This document shows, piece after piece, positions 1 to 8,304 of a DNA stretch of 64,000 nucleotides (position 1 is its first letter; the number at the start of each line of letters is the position of its first letter). Below the pieces are notes generated by a model, which saw only the letters and a program-made list of their open reading frames with translations, was not told the DNA's origin and did no database searches. The stretch is taken from NCBI RefSeq assembly GCF_026625865.1, contig NZ_CP113067.1, forward strand, positions 930,001-994,000. Reading direction: 5' to 3'. The DNA is from Microbacterium sp. SL75. GTDB taxonomy: Bacteria > Actinomycetota > Actinomycetes > Actinomycetales > Microbacteriaceae. The translations under genes and the position numbers were made by a program.

Positions 1-2363
1 CGCTCGTTCATGCGCTCGTCGTCGTCGACCGGCTTCGCCGATCCCGCACCGCCGCCCAGGGCCACGGGCGTCCACGCGGTCATCCCGGTGAAGCCCCGGT
101 TGTCGACGGGCAGGAACTCGAACGAGCGGTTGCGCACGAGCTCGGCGTACAGGCCGCCGTCTGCGGCATTGTTGATGTCTTCGAAGAAGACGCCGTACAT
201 CGCGTCATCGATCTCGGCGCCGTTCTGGCTCGGGTCAGCCGTGATCGAGTAGTCCGCGGTCTCGTCCGTCGGGTACGCCGCGAGCAGCCGCTGCTGCTCC
301 GCTGCGCTGATCGGCAGGACGGTTCCGTGACGCGGACGCGCCGGGAGGGTGGCATCCAGAACCGACGTCCAGTTCCCGGAACCGATGTCTCGGGTCTCGA
401 ACATCATGTAGCCCTGACCGCCGTGGTAGCTTGGTTGGTCGATGAGCATGTACCAGTGACCGGCCTCGGCGTTGTCGGCGAACACCGTGGGTCCCTCGCC
501 GTTGGTGAACGTCCCGCCCCAGGGGTTGGGCTGACCGACGCCGATCTGCTCCTTCACGAGCTGCCAGCCGGGGCTGGAGGTCGGGGTGGGAAGGGAGCCG
601 GATACGGTCGCGGTGAGCGAGGTCGAGCGCTCCTGGCGCACGGTCATCGACGCTTCGTCTTTGATGAAGCGGTAGTACGTGTCGCCGTCGCGCACGACGG
701 TGGCGTCGATCGTGCCCTTACCCGCGCCGCGCTGGACGTCGACCCATGGCTGCGGCTCGCTGAAGGTGACGAAGTCGCGCGTGGTGACCATCATCATGCG
801 GTTGTAGGTGTCCGATGCCTTCCGGCCCGCGGTGGACGCGCTCGGGTACAGGTTCGATGCCCAGTAGACGACGTACTCACCGCGGTCGGCGTCCCACGTG
901 GCTTCGGGGGCCCAGGTGTTGCCGGCCAGCTCGCTCGACACGGTGATCTGCCGGAGCGGGCTCCAGGTCGCGAGGTCGTCGGACTGCCAGACATTGAGCG
1001 TGCGGCTGCCGACCTCCTGTGCGCGGCCGAAGTCGCCGTTGTAGAGGTCGTACATGTTCAGGTCGGTCGACAGCATGTAGAAGCGGTCACCGTCGGGCGA
1101 ACGCATCACGAAGGGGTCGCGGATGCCCTTCTCGCCCTGGTCCGAGGTGAGCACGGGCTGCCCGTCGTTCAGGGTCAGCCAGCTCTTCGGGTCGTTCCCG
1201 CGGCTCGTGGCGAACGAGATCTCCTCGTCCGTTGTCGTGCTCTCACCGGTGAAGAACGGGAAGAAGTAGCCCTCGAGCTTCTGCTGCGCGGGCTTCGGCT
1301 GGACGACCAGGTCGAAGGTGCGCGTGGTCTCGCTCGACCCCTTCGCGACCGTCGCGGTGAGCGTCACGGTCACGGCCGCCGACCCGGTGGCCGGTCGCGC
1401 GACCTCGCCGGTCGGGGTCACGACCTGCGCGTTCGACGACGACCACGCCACCGATGTGCCGTTCGACCCGACCGTGGGCAGCGTCACGTTGCCGCGCACG
1501 TCGTCGGCATCCGGGATCGAGAGGGCCTTCGCGGCGGTGTCGACGTCCTGGGCGTTCGTCGGGGTGCCCTGCGCGACGAGCGCCTTGACGTCGTCGTCGC
1601 TGAGCGCGCTGTCGAAGATCGCGACATCGCGCACGCCGCCCTTCCACGAGCGATCGGGATAGGACGAACGACCGATGTAGCCCACGAGACCGGAGCCGAA
1701 GTCGGCGATCGAACGCGAGGTGGCGACCGTGCCGATCTTCGTCTCGCCCAGGTAGGAGGTGATCGAGGTGGGCGTGATCACCGTGGTGTAAAGCGCCCAT
1801 TCGGACGTCGAGGAAGGACCCGGGATGCCGCGGGTGCCGTCAGTCGGAGCGATCCCGCGCTCGAGGGTCCAGGGCTGGGCGATCCGCGGCCCGTCGGTGA
1901 GGACCGACTTGACCTGACCGGCCGGATTGGCGGGGTTGAGCAGCCAGTACTGCTGGGGGAGGTTCTCTGTGGTGCCGAAGAACATCGCGGCCTGGTTGCC
2001 GGAGCCGGTGCGGTCCTGCAGCCACGCGGAGACGGTGACGGTGCTCTTGCCGTCGAACAATCCCTTCGGCAGCTCGACGTACGCCGCCGACGAACCCGCC
2101 GCGCCGCCGGGGAGCGACAGGGCGTCGCCCTCGACCGTCGCCCCGGCGCCGACGACGGTCGCATCGCGACCGTGACCCGAGGCATCGGGAACGACGGTGC
2201 CCGAGGTGGCGGCGAAGTCGTACGACGCCAGCGGCGCGGGCAGCGGTGCCGCCGACGCGGCGGCACCCGGAACGAGGCCGGTCAGAACGACGACGGCGGC
2301 TGCGGCGATCGCGCCCGCGCGTCGAATCCGTCCCCCGGGCAGATGGGGTCGTGACAGCACCAT
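1..2363 (-). CDS. Secreted LamG + GH43-type + GH51 arabinan-degrading enzyme, C-terminus cut by window edge
   Basis: The ATG at 2363 follows the strong site GAGGAGG and opens a frame with no stop down to base 1, about 787 codons. Residues 1-40 are a signal peptide (twin Arg, hydrophobic run, AAASAAP). A LamG-like beta-sandwich follows (about 45-210), then an Ig-like linker domain (about 260-330). Next is a five-bladed propeller of GH43 type, with GIRDPF near residue 412 and WAPEATWD near 485 as likely catalytic base and acid. From about residue 700 the protein turns into the start of a GH51 alpha-L-arabinofuranosidase (YGVFFEDINNAADGG, AELVRNRSFEF). The likely role is extracellular cleavage of arabinan or arabinoxylan side chains. 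Domain order is read from motifs; the GH51 catalytic residues lie outside the window. The LacI-type palindrome upstream suggests sugar-responsive control. Confidence 0.86.
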   Translation of the reverse strand, partial: MVLSRPHLPGGRIRRAGAIAAAAVVVLTGLVPGAAASAAPLPAPLASYDFAATSGTVVPDASGHGRDATVVGAGATVEGDALSLPGGAAGSSAAYVELPKGLFDGKSTVTVSAWLQDRTGSGNQAAMFFGTTENLPQQYWLLNPANPAGQVKSVLTDGPRIAQPWTLERGIAPTDGTRGIPGPSSTSEWALYTTVITPTSITSYLGETKIGTVATSRSIADFGSGLVGYIGRSSYPDRSWKGGVRDVAIFDSALSDDDVKALVAQGTPTNAQDVDTAAKALSIPDADDVRGNVTLPTVGSNGTSVAWSSSNAQVVTPTGEVARPATGSAAVTVTLTATVAKGSSETTRTFDLVVQPKPAQQKLEGYFFPFFTGESTTTDEEISFATSRGNDPKSWLTLNDGQPVLTSDQGEKGIRDPFVMRSPDGDRFYMLSTDLNMYDLYNGDFGRAQEVGSRTLNVWQSDDLATWSPLRQITVSSELAGNTWAPEATWDADRGEYVVYWASNLYPSASTAGRKASDTYNRMMMVTTRDFVTFSEPQPWVDVQRGAGKGTIDATVVRDGDTYYRFIKDEASMTVRQERSTSLTATVSGSLPTPTSSPGWQLVKEQIGVGQPNPWGGTFTNGEGPTVFADNAEAGHWYMLIDQPSYHGGQGYMMFETRDIGSGNWTSVLDATLPARPRHGTVLPISAAEQQRLLAAYPTDETADYSITADPSQNGAEIDDAMYGVFFEDINNAADGGLYAELVRNRSFEFLPVDNRGFTGMTAWTPVALGGGAGSAKPVDDDERMNE

Positions 2364-2420
2364 GATCGTCCTCCTCGACGATGGGTGGCCGGCTGACAGC
2401 CGGCGTGCAGCGGCGCTGAA

Positions 2421-2434
2421 TGTGAGCGCTCACT
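2421..2434. promoter_or_regulatory. LacI-type operator palindrome upstream of the arabinofuranosidase gene
   Basis: TGTGAGCGCTCACT contains the 12 bp perfect palindrome GTGAGCGCTCAC, the core of the idealised symmetric lac operator. It sits 58 bp upstream of the ATG at 2363 in the divergent promoter region. LacI-family repressors commonly control glycoside hydrolase genes in Microbacteriaceae; the repressor itself is not in the window. Confidence 0.6.
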
Positions 2435-2508
2435 ATGAGTAGTGTCTGAGATTCCCAACGGCAAAGTCAATGCATGAATGCGCCACTTTGTGCGTTTCGA
2501 GCGGGCGA

Positions 2509-2522
2509 TGTGAAGCTTCACA
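2509..2522. promoter_or_regulatory. Second TGTGA-N4-TCACA palindrome in the same divergent promoter region
   Basis: TGTGAAGCTTCACA is a perfect 14 bp palindrome with the same TGTGA-N4-TCAC layout as the site at 2421-2434; the two centres are 88 bp apart. It may be a second operator for the same regulator or an operator for the protease gene at 2635. The spacer of 4 rather than 6 argues against a CRP/GlxR site. Confidence 0.4.
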
Positions 2523-2634
2523 GAAGCAACAGGCAACTGAAAGAAAGCTGCGCGACTGCGTTTTACGGCCACAACGATGTTTTACTTCCGGCGGGTACCC
2601 ACACCATTTATCCCCCTGGATGGAAGGTCACTCC

Positions 2635-3750
2635 GTGAACCGCATATCGAAAATGACCGTGGGCGCGTCCGCCCTCGGGCTGATCCTCGTCTCGGCGGCC
2701 GCAGCGCCCGCACTGGCCCAACCGTCACCCGCCGCGTCTTCCCCCTCCTCCGAGACGCAGCTGCTCGGTGCCATGGCCGAAGCCCTCGGCACCGACGTCG
2801 CCGGCGCGCAGGACGTCCTGCGCTTCCAGGCCGACGCCGCCGCCCTCACGGCCGATGCCTCGGCTGTCGCCGGCGACGCCTACGCCGGTTCGTGGATCGA
2901 TGAGAGCAGCCGCGCCGTCTACGCCGCCGCGACCAGCGAGGTCGCCCGCGCCCTCGTCGCGAACGCCGGTGCCGTTCCGGTCGCGGCCGAGCACTCGCTG
3001 AACGAGCTCGAGGGTGTCACCGCGCGTGTCAGCGCCGCAGACCGCCCCGCCGGGGTCGCCTCGTGGCACGTCGACGTCGCGGCCAACGATGTCGTCGTCG
3101 AGGCCCTCCCGGGCTCGGAGGCCAGCGTGACCGCCTTCGTGACCGGCCTCGGCGTCGACGCCGACGCGGTGCGCGTCGAGACGGCCGGCGGCACGCCGCA
3201 GACCTTCGACGACCTGCGCGGCGGCATCGCGTATTACATCTCGAACCAGTACCGCTGCTCGATCGGCTTCGCTGTCGTGGGCGGCTTCGTCACCGCCGGC
3301 CACTGCGGCAGCCAGGGCGAGAGCACGAACTACGGCACCTTCGCGGGCTCGTCGTTCCCCGACAACGACTACGCCTGGGTCTCCACCCCGAATCACAACC
3401 CCCTGGGCGAGGTCGTCGACTGGTCGGGCGGCAACGTGGCGGTCAAGGGTTCCACGCCCGCCCCCGTCGGAGCGACGGTCTGCCGGTCCGGGTCGACCAC
3501 CGGATGGCACTGCGGCGAGATCCTGGCCTACGACACATCCGTGCAGTACGGCAGCGACACCGTCAACGGTCTCATCGAGACCACCGTGTGCGCCGAGCCC
3601 GGCGACTCGGGCGGTTCGCTCCTCGCCGGTGATCAAGCCCAGGGCGTGACCTCCGGCGGATGGGGCGACTGCAGCAGTGGTGGTCAGACCTGGTTCCAGC
3701 CGGTGAACGAGATCCTCGACGCCTACGGCCTCACCCTGCTCACGAACTGA
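2635..3750 (+). CDS. Secreted alpha-lytic/streptogrisin-type serine protease (S1 family) with pro-region
   Basis: 371 aa. The GTG at 2635 is chosen because GGAAGG lies 7 nt upstream and the next residues form a signal peptide (NRISKMTVGASALGLIL ... APALAQP). Residues about 40-190 are a pro-region of alpha-lytic protease type, which in this family folds the protease and is then removed. The mature chymotrypsin-fold domain carries the whole triad: His223 (TAGHCG), Asp245 (DNDYAWV) and Ser325 (EPGDSGGS). Paired Cys residues around the active-site regions are typical of secreted members. It stands alone between the divergent arabinanase and its own terminator. A nutritional extracellular protease is likely. 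An open frame extends upstream to 2470 but has no suitable ribosome site. Confidence 0.9.
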   Translation: MNRISKMTVGASALGLILVSAAAAPALAQPSPAASSPSSETQLLGAMAEALGTDVAGAQDVLRFQADAAALTADASAVAGDAYAGSWIDESSRAVYAAATSEVARALVANAGAVPVAAEHSLNELEGVTARVSAADRPAGVASWHVDVAANDVVVEALPGSEASVTAFVTGLGVDADAVRVETAGGTPQTFDDLRGGIAYYISNQYRCSIGFAVVGGFVTAGHCGSQGESTNYGTFAGSSFPDNDYAWVSTPNHNPLGEVVDWSGGNVAVKGSTPAPVGATVCRSGSTTGWHCGEILAYDTSVQYGSDTVNGLIETTVCAEPGDSGGSLLAGDQAQGVTSGGWGDCSSGGQTWFQPVNEILDAYGLTLLTN

Positions 3751-3756
3751 GCACCC

Positions 3757-3794
3757 GCAACGCCCCGATCACCCTCGTGGAGTCGGGGCGTTGC
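3757..3794 (+). terminator. Hairpin terminator after the serine protease
   Basis: GCAACGCCCCGA (3757-3768) pairs perfectly with TCGGGGCGTTGC (3783-3794), a 12 bp GC-rich stem with a 14 nt loop, 7 bp after the stop codon. There is no T-run, as is usual for high-GC actinobacterial terminators. Confidence 0.7.
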
Positions 3795-3817
3795 CGTGCC
3801 CGCTACTGTCGATGTCC

Positions 3818-4795
3818 ATGGCCGTGACCTTCACCGACATGCCACTCGACCTGCTGCGCGAGTACCGCCCCTCCCTGGTGGAGCCCGCGGGATTCGACGA
3901 CTTCTGGAGCGAGACCCTGACCACGGCCCGGGAGTCCGCCCGCCCCGCGTCCCTCACCCCTGTCGAGGCCCCCGTCAGAGCGCTGAGCGTTCACGATCTG
4001 ACGTTCACCGGCTTCGCGGGGGACGAGATCCGCGGCTGGGTCGTGCGGCCGCACGGCGACGAGGTCCTCCCCGCCGTCATCGAGTACATCGGCTACGGCG
4101 GCGGCCGTGGGTTGCCCGGCGAGAAGCTGTCGTGGGCGGCAGCCGGATACGTCCACGTCATCATGGACACGCGCGGCCAGGGCTCCACGTGGAGCAAAGG
4201 CGACACCCCCGACCCGCACGGCTCGGCGGCTGCGTTCCCCGGTGTCATGACGCGCGGCATCCTCGACCCCCGCGACTACTACTACCGCCGCCTCTACACC
4301 GACGCCGCACGTCTCGTCGATGTGGTGCGCGAGCTCCCCGGCGTCGATCCCTCTCGCGTGGCCGTCACCGGGGGCAGCCAGGGCGGGGCCCTGTCGATCG
4401 CGGCGGCCGCCCTCAGCGGCGATGCGGTGGCGGCGGTCATGCCCGACGTGCCGTTCCTGTGCGACATCCCGAACGCGATCGTCCGCACGCCGTCGGCACC
4501 CTTCACCGAGATCACGCGGTACCTGTCGGTGCACCGCGACGAGGCCGAGCGCGCCCTGCACACCCTCTCGCACATCGACGGCGCCATCCACGCGCGCCGC
4601 ATCAGCGCGCCCGCCTACTTCTCCGTCGGTTTCATGGACGACATCGTTCTACCGTCCGGAGTGTTCGCGGCGTTCCACGCACTCGCCTCCGACGACGCAG
4701 CGATCGAGGAGTACACCTACAACGGCCACGAGGGCGGCGGCCACCGCCACTGGATGCGCCAGGTCGCCTGGCTCGACGCGCGCTTGGACCGGTAG
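3818..4795 (+). CDS. Acetylxylan esterase / cephalosporin-C deacetylase (carbohydrate esterase family 7)
   Basis: 325 aa, the normal length for CE7. It has an alpha/beta hydrolase fold with the three CE7 signatures in order: RGQG (in DTRGQGSTW), the nucleophile elbow GGSQGG with Ser187, and HE near the C-terminus (NGHEGGG). The family removes acetyl groups from xylo-oligosaccharides and small acetyl esters in the cytoplasm, and no signal peptide is seen. The ATG at 3818 gives the usual N-terminus (FTDMPLDLLREYRPS); in-frame TTG 3791 and ATG 3812 are alternatives, and no start has a convincing ribosome site. The substrate is inferred from family and from the nearby hemicellulase. Confidence 0.88.
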   Translation: MAVTFTDMPLDLLREYRPSLVEPAGFDDFWSETLTTARESARPASLTPVEAPVRALSVHDLTFTGFAGDEIRGWVVRPHGDEVLPAVIEYIGYGGGRGLPGEKLSWAAAGYVHVIMDTRGQGSTWSKGDTPDPHGSAAAFPGVMTRGILDPRDYYYRRLYTDAARLVDVVRELPGVDPSRVAVTGGSQGGALSIAAAALSGDAVAAVMPDVPFLCDIPNAIVRTPSAPFTEITRYLSVHRDEAERALHTLSHIDGAIHARRISAPAYFSVGFMDDIVLPSGVFAAFHALASDDAAIEEYTYNGHEGGGHRHWMRQVAWLDARLDR

Positions 4796-4873
4796 GGCCG
4801 GTCTTAGCACCGGTGGCCCCGACCCCGCGTCTCGACTGCGCCGCGCCCTGCCGCGCATAGGAGGGGTGAACCC

Positions 4874-5434
4874 TCACCCCCACACGCTCGGCGCGGGGCG
4901 CTTCGTCGACGGCAGGGCCGAACCCGCCGCCCAGTCGTGCACCCACGACTCGATGTCGGGCAGCCCCTCGGGGCGCCCGACGGCGGCGAACAGCTCGTCG
5001 TGCGGGACCGTGCCGCCGGTACGGCGGAGGATGCGGGCACGGATCATCGCCCGGGCGTAGATCTCGCCCCTCACCAGCGCGCGGTGTTCGAGGTAGACCG
5101 CGCGATCGTCGTGCCCGATGAGACGGGTCTCGAGCACGAACCGCTGCCCGAGCTCGAGGGAACGACGGAACGTGATGGTCTCGGCGGCGACCACCGCGTA
5201 CCAGCCCTGCTTCGTCATCGCGGCGAGCAGACCGGTGCGGGTCAACAGATCCCACCGCCCGAGGTCGAACAGCGACAGGTACCGTCCGTTGTTCAGGTGG
5301 CGCAGCAGATCGATGTCGGTGGGCAGGACGCGGATCGACACGCGGGCCACGGTGTTCGGATCGATGGGACCTTCGCGACGAAGACGACGGCGGGCACGAG
5401 CGAGCACCAGCAGGGTGCGCCAGAGGACGTTCAC
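4874..5434 (-). CDS. Hotdog-fold acyl-CoA thioesterase-like protein
   Basis: 186 aa from the GTG at 5434, or 195 aa from the GTG at 5461. A hydrophobic N-terminal helix (NVLWRTLLVLARARRR) precedes a single 4HBT/THEM6-like hotdog domain with the motif LRHLNNGRYLSLFDLGRW, in which His-Leu-Asn-Asn is the usual active-site signature. Such proteins hydrolyse acyl-CoA or acyl-ACP esters; the substrate is unknown. The start at 5434 is preferred because its GTG overlaps the TGA of the open frame upstream in a GTGA arrangement. It is tail-to-tail with the esterase at 3818-4795. Confidence 0.75.
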   Translation of the reverse strand: MNVLWRTLLVLARARRRLRREGPIDPNTVARVSIRVLPTDIDLLRHLNNGRYLSLFDLGRWDLLTRTGLLAAMTKQGWYAVVAAETITFRRSLELGQRFVLETRLIGHDDRAVYLEHRALVRGEIYARAMIRARILRRTGGTVPHDELFAAVGRPEGLPDIESWVHDWAAGSALPSTKRPAPSVWG

Positions 5435-5577
5435 GAGGGGCGAGCGTAGCGATCCGACCACGGATCGGCGATCCCGTTGTAGACGAGCGACAAGGTGGCC
5501 AGCTCGGCGTATAGCGCATCCGAGAGCCGGAGCGCCTCGATTTCACCCGCGACGAGCGCCCGCGTAGAGTCGCGCCA
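5431..5577 (-). other. Protein-like open frame without a start codon, coupled to the thioesterase
   Basis: Read on the minus strand, codons from 5577 to the TGA at 5431-5433 give a plausible peptide (RDSTRALVAGEIEALRLS, then DALYAELATLSLVYNGIADP). It uses normal codons for this genome and ends in a GTGA overlap with the next gene. No ATG or GTG exists in frame, and the frame runs into the oppositely oriented GNAT gene. It may be the tail of a gene truncated by rearrangement, or chance. No family was recognised. Confidence 0.35.
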
Positions 5578-6083
5578 TGACTGCGGAAGCCCGAACCGAC
5601 ATCGTCGTCCGTCCGGTAAGAGACGTGGATGCCGAGGCCCTCGGCCGCGTGCACGCGACCTGCTGGCACGAGACCTACGACCACCTGATCAGCAAGGCCG
5701 CCCTCGAGGCCGTCTCGCCTCGCCGCATGGCCGAACTCTGGACCCACTGGGCCTCCCAGGGCGAGGATTACCGCATGCACGCGGCCCTCGTCGACGGCGA
5801 GATCGTCGGTTTCGTCGGCTCGGGCCCGGCGCGCGACGACGACGCTCCGCGCGAGCGCGAGCTGTACTTCATCTACCTGCTCGACGCGTACCACGGCACC
5901 GGTATCGGCCAGCAGCTGTTCGACGCCGCGATCGACGACGGTGAGGGCGTGTACCTCTGGGTCGCCGATGACAACCCCCGCGCGCACCGCTTCTACACGC
6001 GCAACGGCTTCACCCTCGACGGCGCCTCTCAGGTGCAGCCCTTCCTCGGTGAGGAGCTCACCGAGGTGCGCTTCGTCCGCTGA
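5577..6083 (+). CDS. GNAT-family N-acetyltransferase
   Basis: 168 aa, a single GNAT domain. The N-terminus ([20 protein letters not shown]) is beta1-alpha1. Motif A for acetyl-CoA binding is at [19 protein letters not shown], a slightly relaxed Q/R-x-x-G-x-G/A. The segment [13 protein letters not shown] is the usual motif B. It resembles the RimI-like proteins found throughout actinobacteria. The substrate cannot be told. It is followed after one base by cofE, so the two are probably co-transcribed. The ATG at 5577 is the first start after the divergent short frame. Confidence 0.85.
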   Translation: MTAEARTDIVVRPVRDVDAEALGRVHATCWHETYDHLISKAALEAVSPRRMAELWTHWASQGEDYRMHAALVDGEIVGFVGSGPARDDDAPRERELYFIYLLDAYHGTGIGQQLFDAAIDDGEGVYLWVADDNPRAHRFYTRNGFTLDGASQVQPFLGEELTEVRFVR

Positions 6084-6084
6084 C

Positions 6085-6867
6085 GTGCTGCAGATCTGGG
6101 CCCTCGACGGCATTCCCGAGATCACCGCGGGCGACGACCTCGTCCGGGTGATCCTGGATGCCACGACCGAACCCCTGCGTGACGGTGTCGACGGGTCGCT
6201 CCGCGACGGCGACATCGTGGTCGTCACCAGCAAGATCGTGTCGAAGGCCGAGGGCCGGATCATCCGCGCCGCGGACCGCGAGGACGCCATCACGCGCGAG
6301 ACCGTGCGTCTCGTGGCATCGCGCACCTCCCCCACCGGGCACGTGACGCGGATCGTCGAGAACCCCCTGGGCATCGTCTCGGCCGCCGCCGGCGTCGACG
6401 CGAGCAACACCCCCGAGGGCACCGTGCTGCTGCTGCCGATCGACCCTGACGCCTCCGCGCGCGCCTTGGCGACCGGGCTGCGCGCCGCGACCGGGGCCCA
6501 CGTCGGCGTCCTGATCACCGACACGCTCGGCCGCGCCTGGCGCGAGGGCCAGACCGATCACGCCATCGGCGCGGGCGGCGTGCACGTGTTCGAAGACCTG
6601 CGCGGAACGGTGGATGCCGAGGGCCGCCCCCTCGTCGTGACCCTGCCCTGCGTGGCCGACGAGATCGCCGCGGCTACCGACCTCGTCAAGGGCAAGGCCG
6701 CGCGCCGCCCCGTGGCGGTCGTGCGCGGCCGCGGCGACCTGGTGGGAGAGCTCGACCTGCCCGGAGCACGCTCGATCGTGCGCGATCCCGTGCGGGACAT
6801 GTTCCGTCAGGGAGCCGACGAGGCCTATGCCGAAGGCTTCGCCGCGGGGCGGGCCGCCGCGGGCTGA
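6085..6867 (+). CDS. cofE: Coenzyme F420-0:L-glutamate ligase
   Basis: 260 aa from the GTG at 6085, one base after the stop of the GNAT gene. The N-terminus [14 protein letters not shown] and the core [20 protein letters not shown] are diagnostic of CofE, which adds L-glutamate to F420-0 using GTP and divalent and monovalent cations. Later motifs are [19 protein letters not shown] and [14 protein letters not shown]. This is the stand-alone CofE form; the C-terminal nitroreductase domain of mycobacterial FbiB is absent. No other F420 gene is present here, so the function is inferred from the protein alone. Confidence 0.88.
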   Translation: MLQIWALDGIPEITAGDDLVRVILDATTEPLRDGVDGSLRDGDIVVVTSKIVSKAEGRIIRAADREDAITRETVRLVASRTSPTGHVTRIVENPLGIVSAAAGVDASNTPEGTVLLLPIDPDASARALATGLRAATGAHVGVLITDTLGRAWREGQTDHAIGAGGVHVFEDLRGTVDAEGRPLVVTLPCVADEIAAATDLVKGKAARRPVAVVRGRGDLVGELDLPGARSIVRDPVRDMFRQGADEAYAEGFAAGRAAAG

Positions 6868-6935
6868 CGCGGCGGGTCATCGCGCGGGGTACTGACGCCG
6901 CGGTCGCGTCGTCCGCGCCTTGCCACCGCTCTCGC

Positions 6936-7005
6936 GCGTCGAGACCGCAGCCGTTCGGCGAAGAGGACGCATCGCACCGACGGTGGGCGCCCGCGGTCTC
7001 GACGC
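6936..7005. repeat. Inverted repeat between convergent cofE and bioN
   Basis: GCGTCGAGACCGC (6936-6948) is perfectly inverted at 6993-7005 with a 44 nt loop. It lies in the 142 bp gap between two convergent genes and ends 5 bp from the bioN stop. It may act as a bidirectional terminator. Confidence 0.5.
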
Positions 7006-7009
7006 CGAC

Positions 7010-7606
7010 TCAGCGCACCCCGCGGGCGGCGAGGGCCTCGCCGAGCTGGTCGGCGTGCCGAAGCGACAGCACGAGGAACGGCACGATCGAGAGTCGCAGC
7101 GACGGCCGCACACCGCGGGCCCTCTGCGCCTCGCGCACCTCGGCAGCCCGTCGCGCCAGCACCGGCACGGTCGTGACAGTGACGGCGAGCAGCAGCGCTG
7201 CGCGCTCGGCATCGCCTCCGACCCGCCGCAGCGGGGCGAGTCCTCGCTCGAGGGCGTCGAGCAGCTCGTCCGCGCGCGTCGTCAACGGCAGCAGGGCCGC
7301 GATCAGCAGCGCCGCCGTCACGCGCGCGGTGTTCGCGACGGCGGGTTCGATGCCGAGGAAGAGCAGTTGCCCCGCCGCGGTGACGACGACGATCCATCGC
7401 AGGGCCCAGGTCTGTCTGGCCAGCTCCCGAGCACCCAGAGCCGACACCGCGTAGGAGGCCCCCGCCGCCGCCGCCGCGACCCCCGCGGCCCACAGGGTGG
7501 TCGGCAGCACCGCCACCGCGAGGGCGAGCACCGCGACCGCCAGCATCTTCGGGCCGGCGGGGAGCCGATGAAACACCCCCGTCCCCGGCCGATACACGGT
7601 CAGCAC
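7010..7606 (-). CDS. bioN: Biotin ECF transporter transmembrane (T) component
   Basis: 198 aa, GTG start at 7606 inside the end of bioM (7 nt overlap). The protein is an EcfT/CbiQ-type membrane component. Hydrophobic helices fall at about 20-60 and 68-120, followed by cytoplasmic coupling helices that carry the family's Ala-Arg-Gly signatures (AQRARGVRPSLR and EALAARGVR at the extreme C-terminus), which dock on the ATPase. With BioM and BioY it forms the BioMNY biotin importer. The third position in the operon and the BioQ sites upstream fix the substrate better than the sequence does. Confidence 0.88.
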   Translation of the reverse strand: MLTVYRPGTGVFHRLPAGPKMLAVAVLALAVAVLPTTLWAAGVAAAAAGASYAVSALGARELARQTWALRWIVVVTAAGQLLFLGIEPAVANTARVTAALLIAALLPLTTRADELLDALERGLAPLRRVGGDAERAALLLAVTVTTVPVLARRAAEVREAQRARGVRPSLRLSIVPFLVLSLRHADQLGEALAARGVR

Positions 7607-8304
7607 GTCAGCGACCGCTCATAGCGATCGACGATCCCGGATGCCGCGCCGGCGGCGAGCACGCGACCGTCCGCGAAGAGCACCGCGGCTTCGCATCGTC
7701 GGGCGAGGGCGAGATCGTGGGTGACGACGAGCGCGCGGTGGCGTCCGTCTCCGAGCAGATGGTCGGCCACCCGGCGGGCGTTGCGTGCATCGAGGAGGGC
7801 CGTGGGCTCGTCGGCGACGACCAGCGCGGGGTCGCGCACGAAGGCGCCGCAAAGCGCGAGCAGTTGCTTCTGCCCACCGGACAGGTCCGAGGCGGGACGG
7901 TCCGCGAGGTCGGTGAGACCGAACCGTTCGAGGGCCGCGGCCACGCGCGCCGCCCGCTCGGGCTTCGGCAGGCGCTCGGGACGCAGCGAGAAGGCGACGT
8001 CATCGGACACGACCGGCATCACGATCTGCGCGTCGGGGTTGCTCAGCACGAGGGCGATGCGGCGGCGGTGGGTCGCGGCATCCGTCGCCGGATCCGCCCC
8101 GAGCACCTCGAGCGCGCCCGAGGACCGGGGCACGAGCCCCGCGACGACGCGGGCGAAGGTCGACTTGCCGGAGCCGTTGTCGCCGATCACGGCGATCGTG
8201 CGGGCATCGAGGTCGAGGGTCACGTCGCGGAGGACGTCTCGGCCGTCGAGGCGTGCGGCCAGGCGAGAGCAGCGGACGGTTCCTCCGCGGATCGTCGGCC
8301 TCAC
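7600..8304 (-). CDS. bioM: Biotin ECF transporter ATPase
   Basis: 234 aa, GTG start at 8304 overlapping the bioY stop (GTGA). It is a single ABC ATPase domain: Walker A GDNGSGKST, Q-loop SNPDAQIV, signature LSGGQKQ, Walker B ALVVADEPTALL, and switch His in VVTHDLAL. It powers biotin uptake with BioN and BioY, one copy per complex as in other actinobacterial BioMNY systems. An open frame continues upstream to 9168 but is antisense to bioQ and is not part of the gene. Confidence 0.9.
   Translation of the reverse strand: MRPTIRGGTVRCSRLAARLDGRDVLRDVTLDLDARTIAVIGDNGSGKSTFARVVAGLVPRSSGALEVLGADPATDAATHRRRIALVLSNPDAQIVMPVVSDDVAFSLRPERLPKPERAARVAAALERFGLTDLADRPASDLSGGQKQLLALCGAFVRDPALVVADEPTALLDARNARRVADHLLGDGRHRALVVTHDLALARRCEAAVLFADGRVLAAGAASGIVDRYERSLTC

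Noticed and set aside
327..2354. A 675-codon open frame on the plus strand
   Set aside because: Antisense to the LamG-GH43-GH51 gene, with no ribosome site and shadow-like composition.
2509..2522. CRP/GlxR binding site
   Set aside because: The TGTGA and TCACA half sites are separated by 4 and not 6 bases, which CRP-family proteins would not accept.
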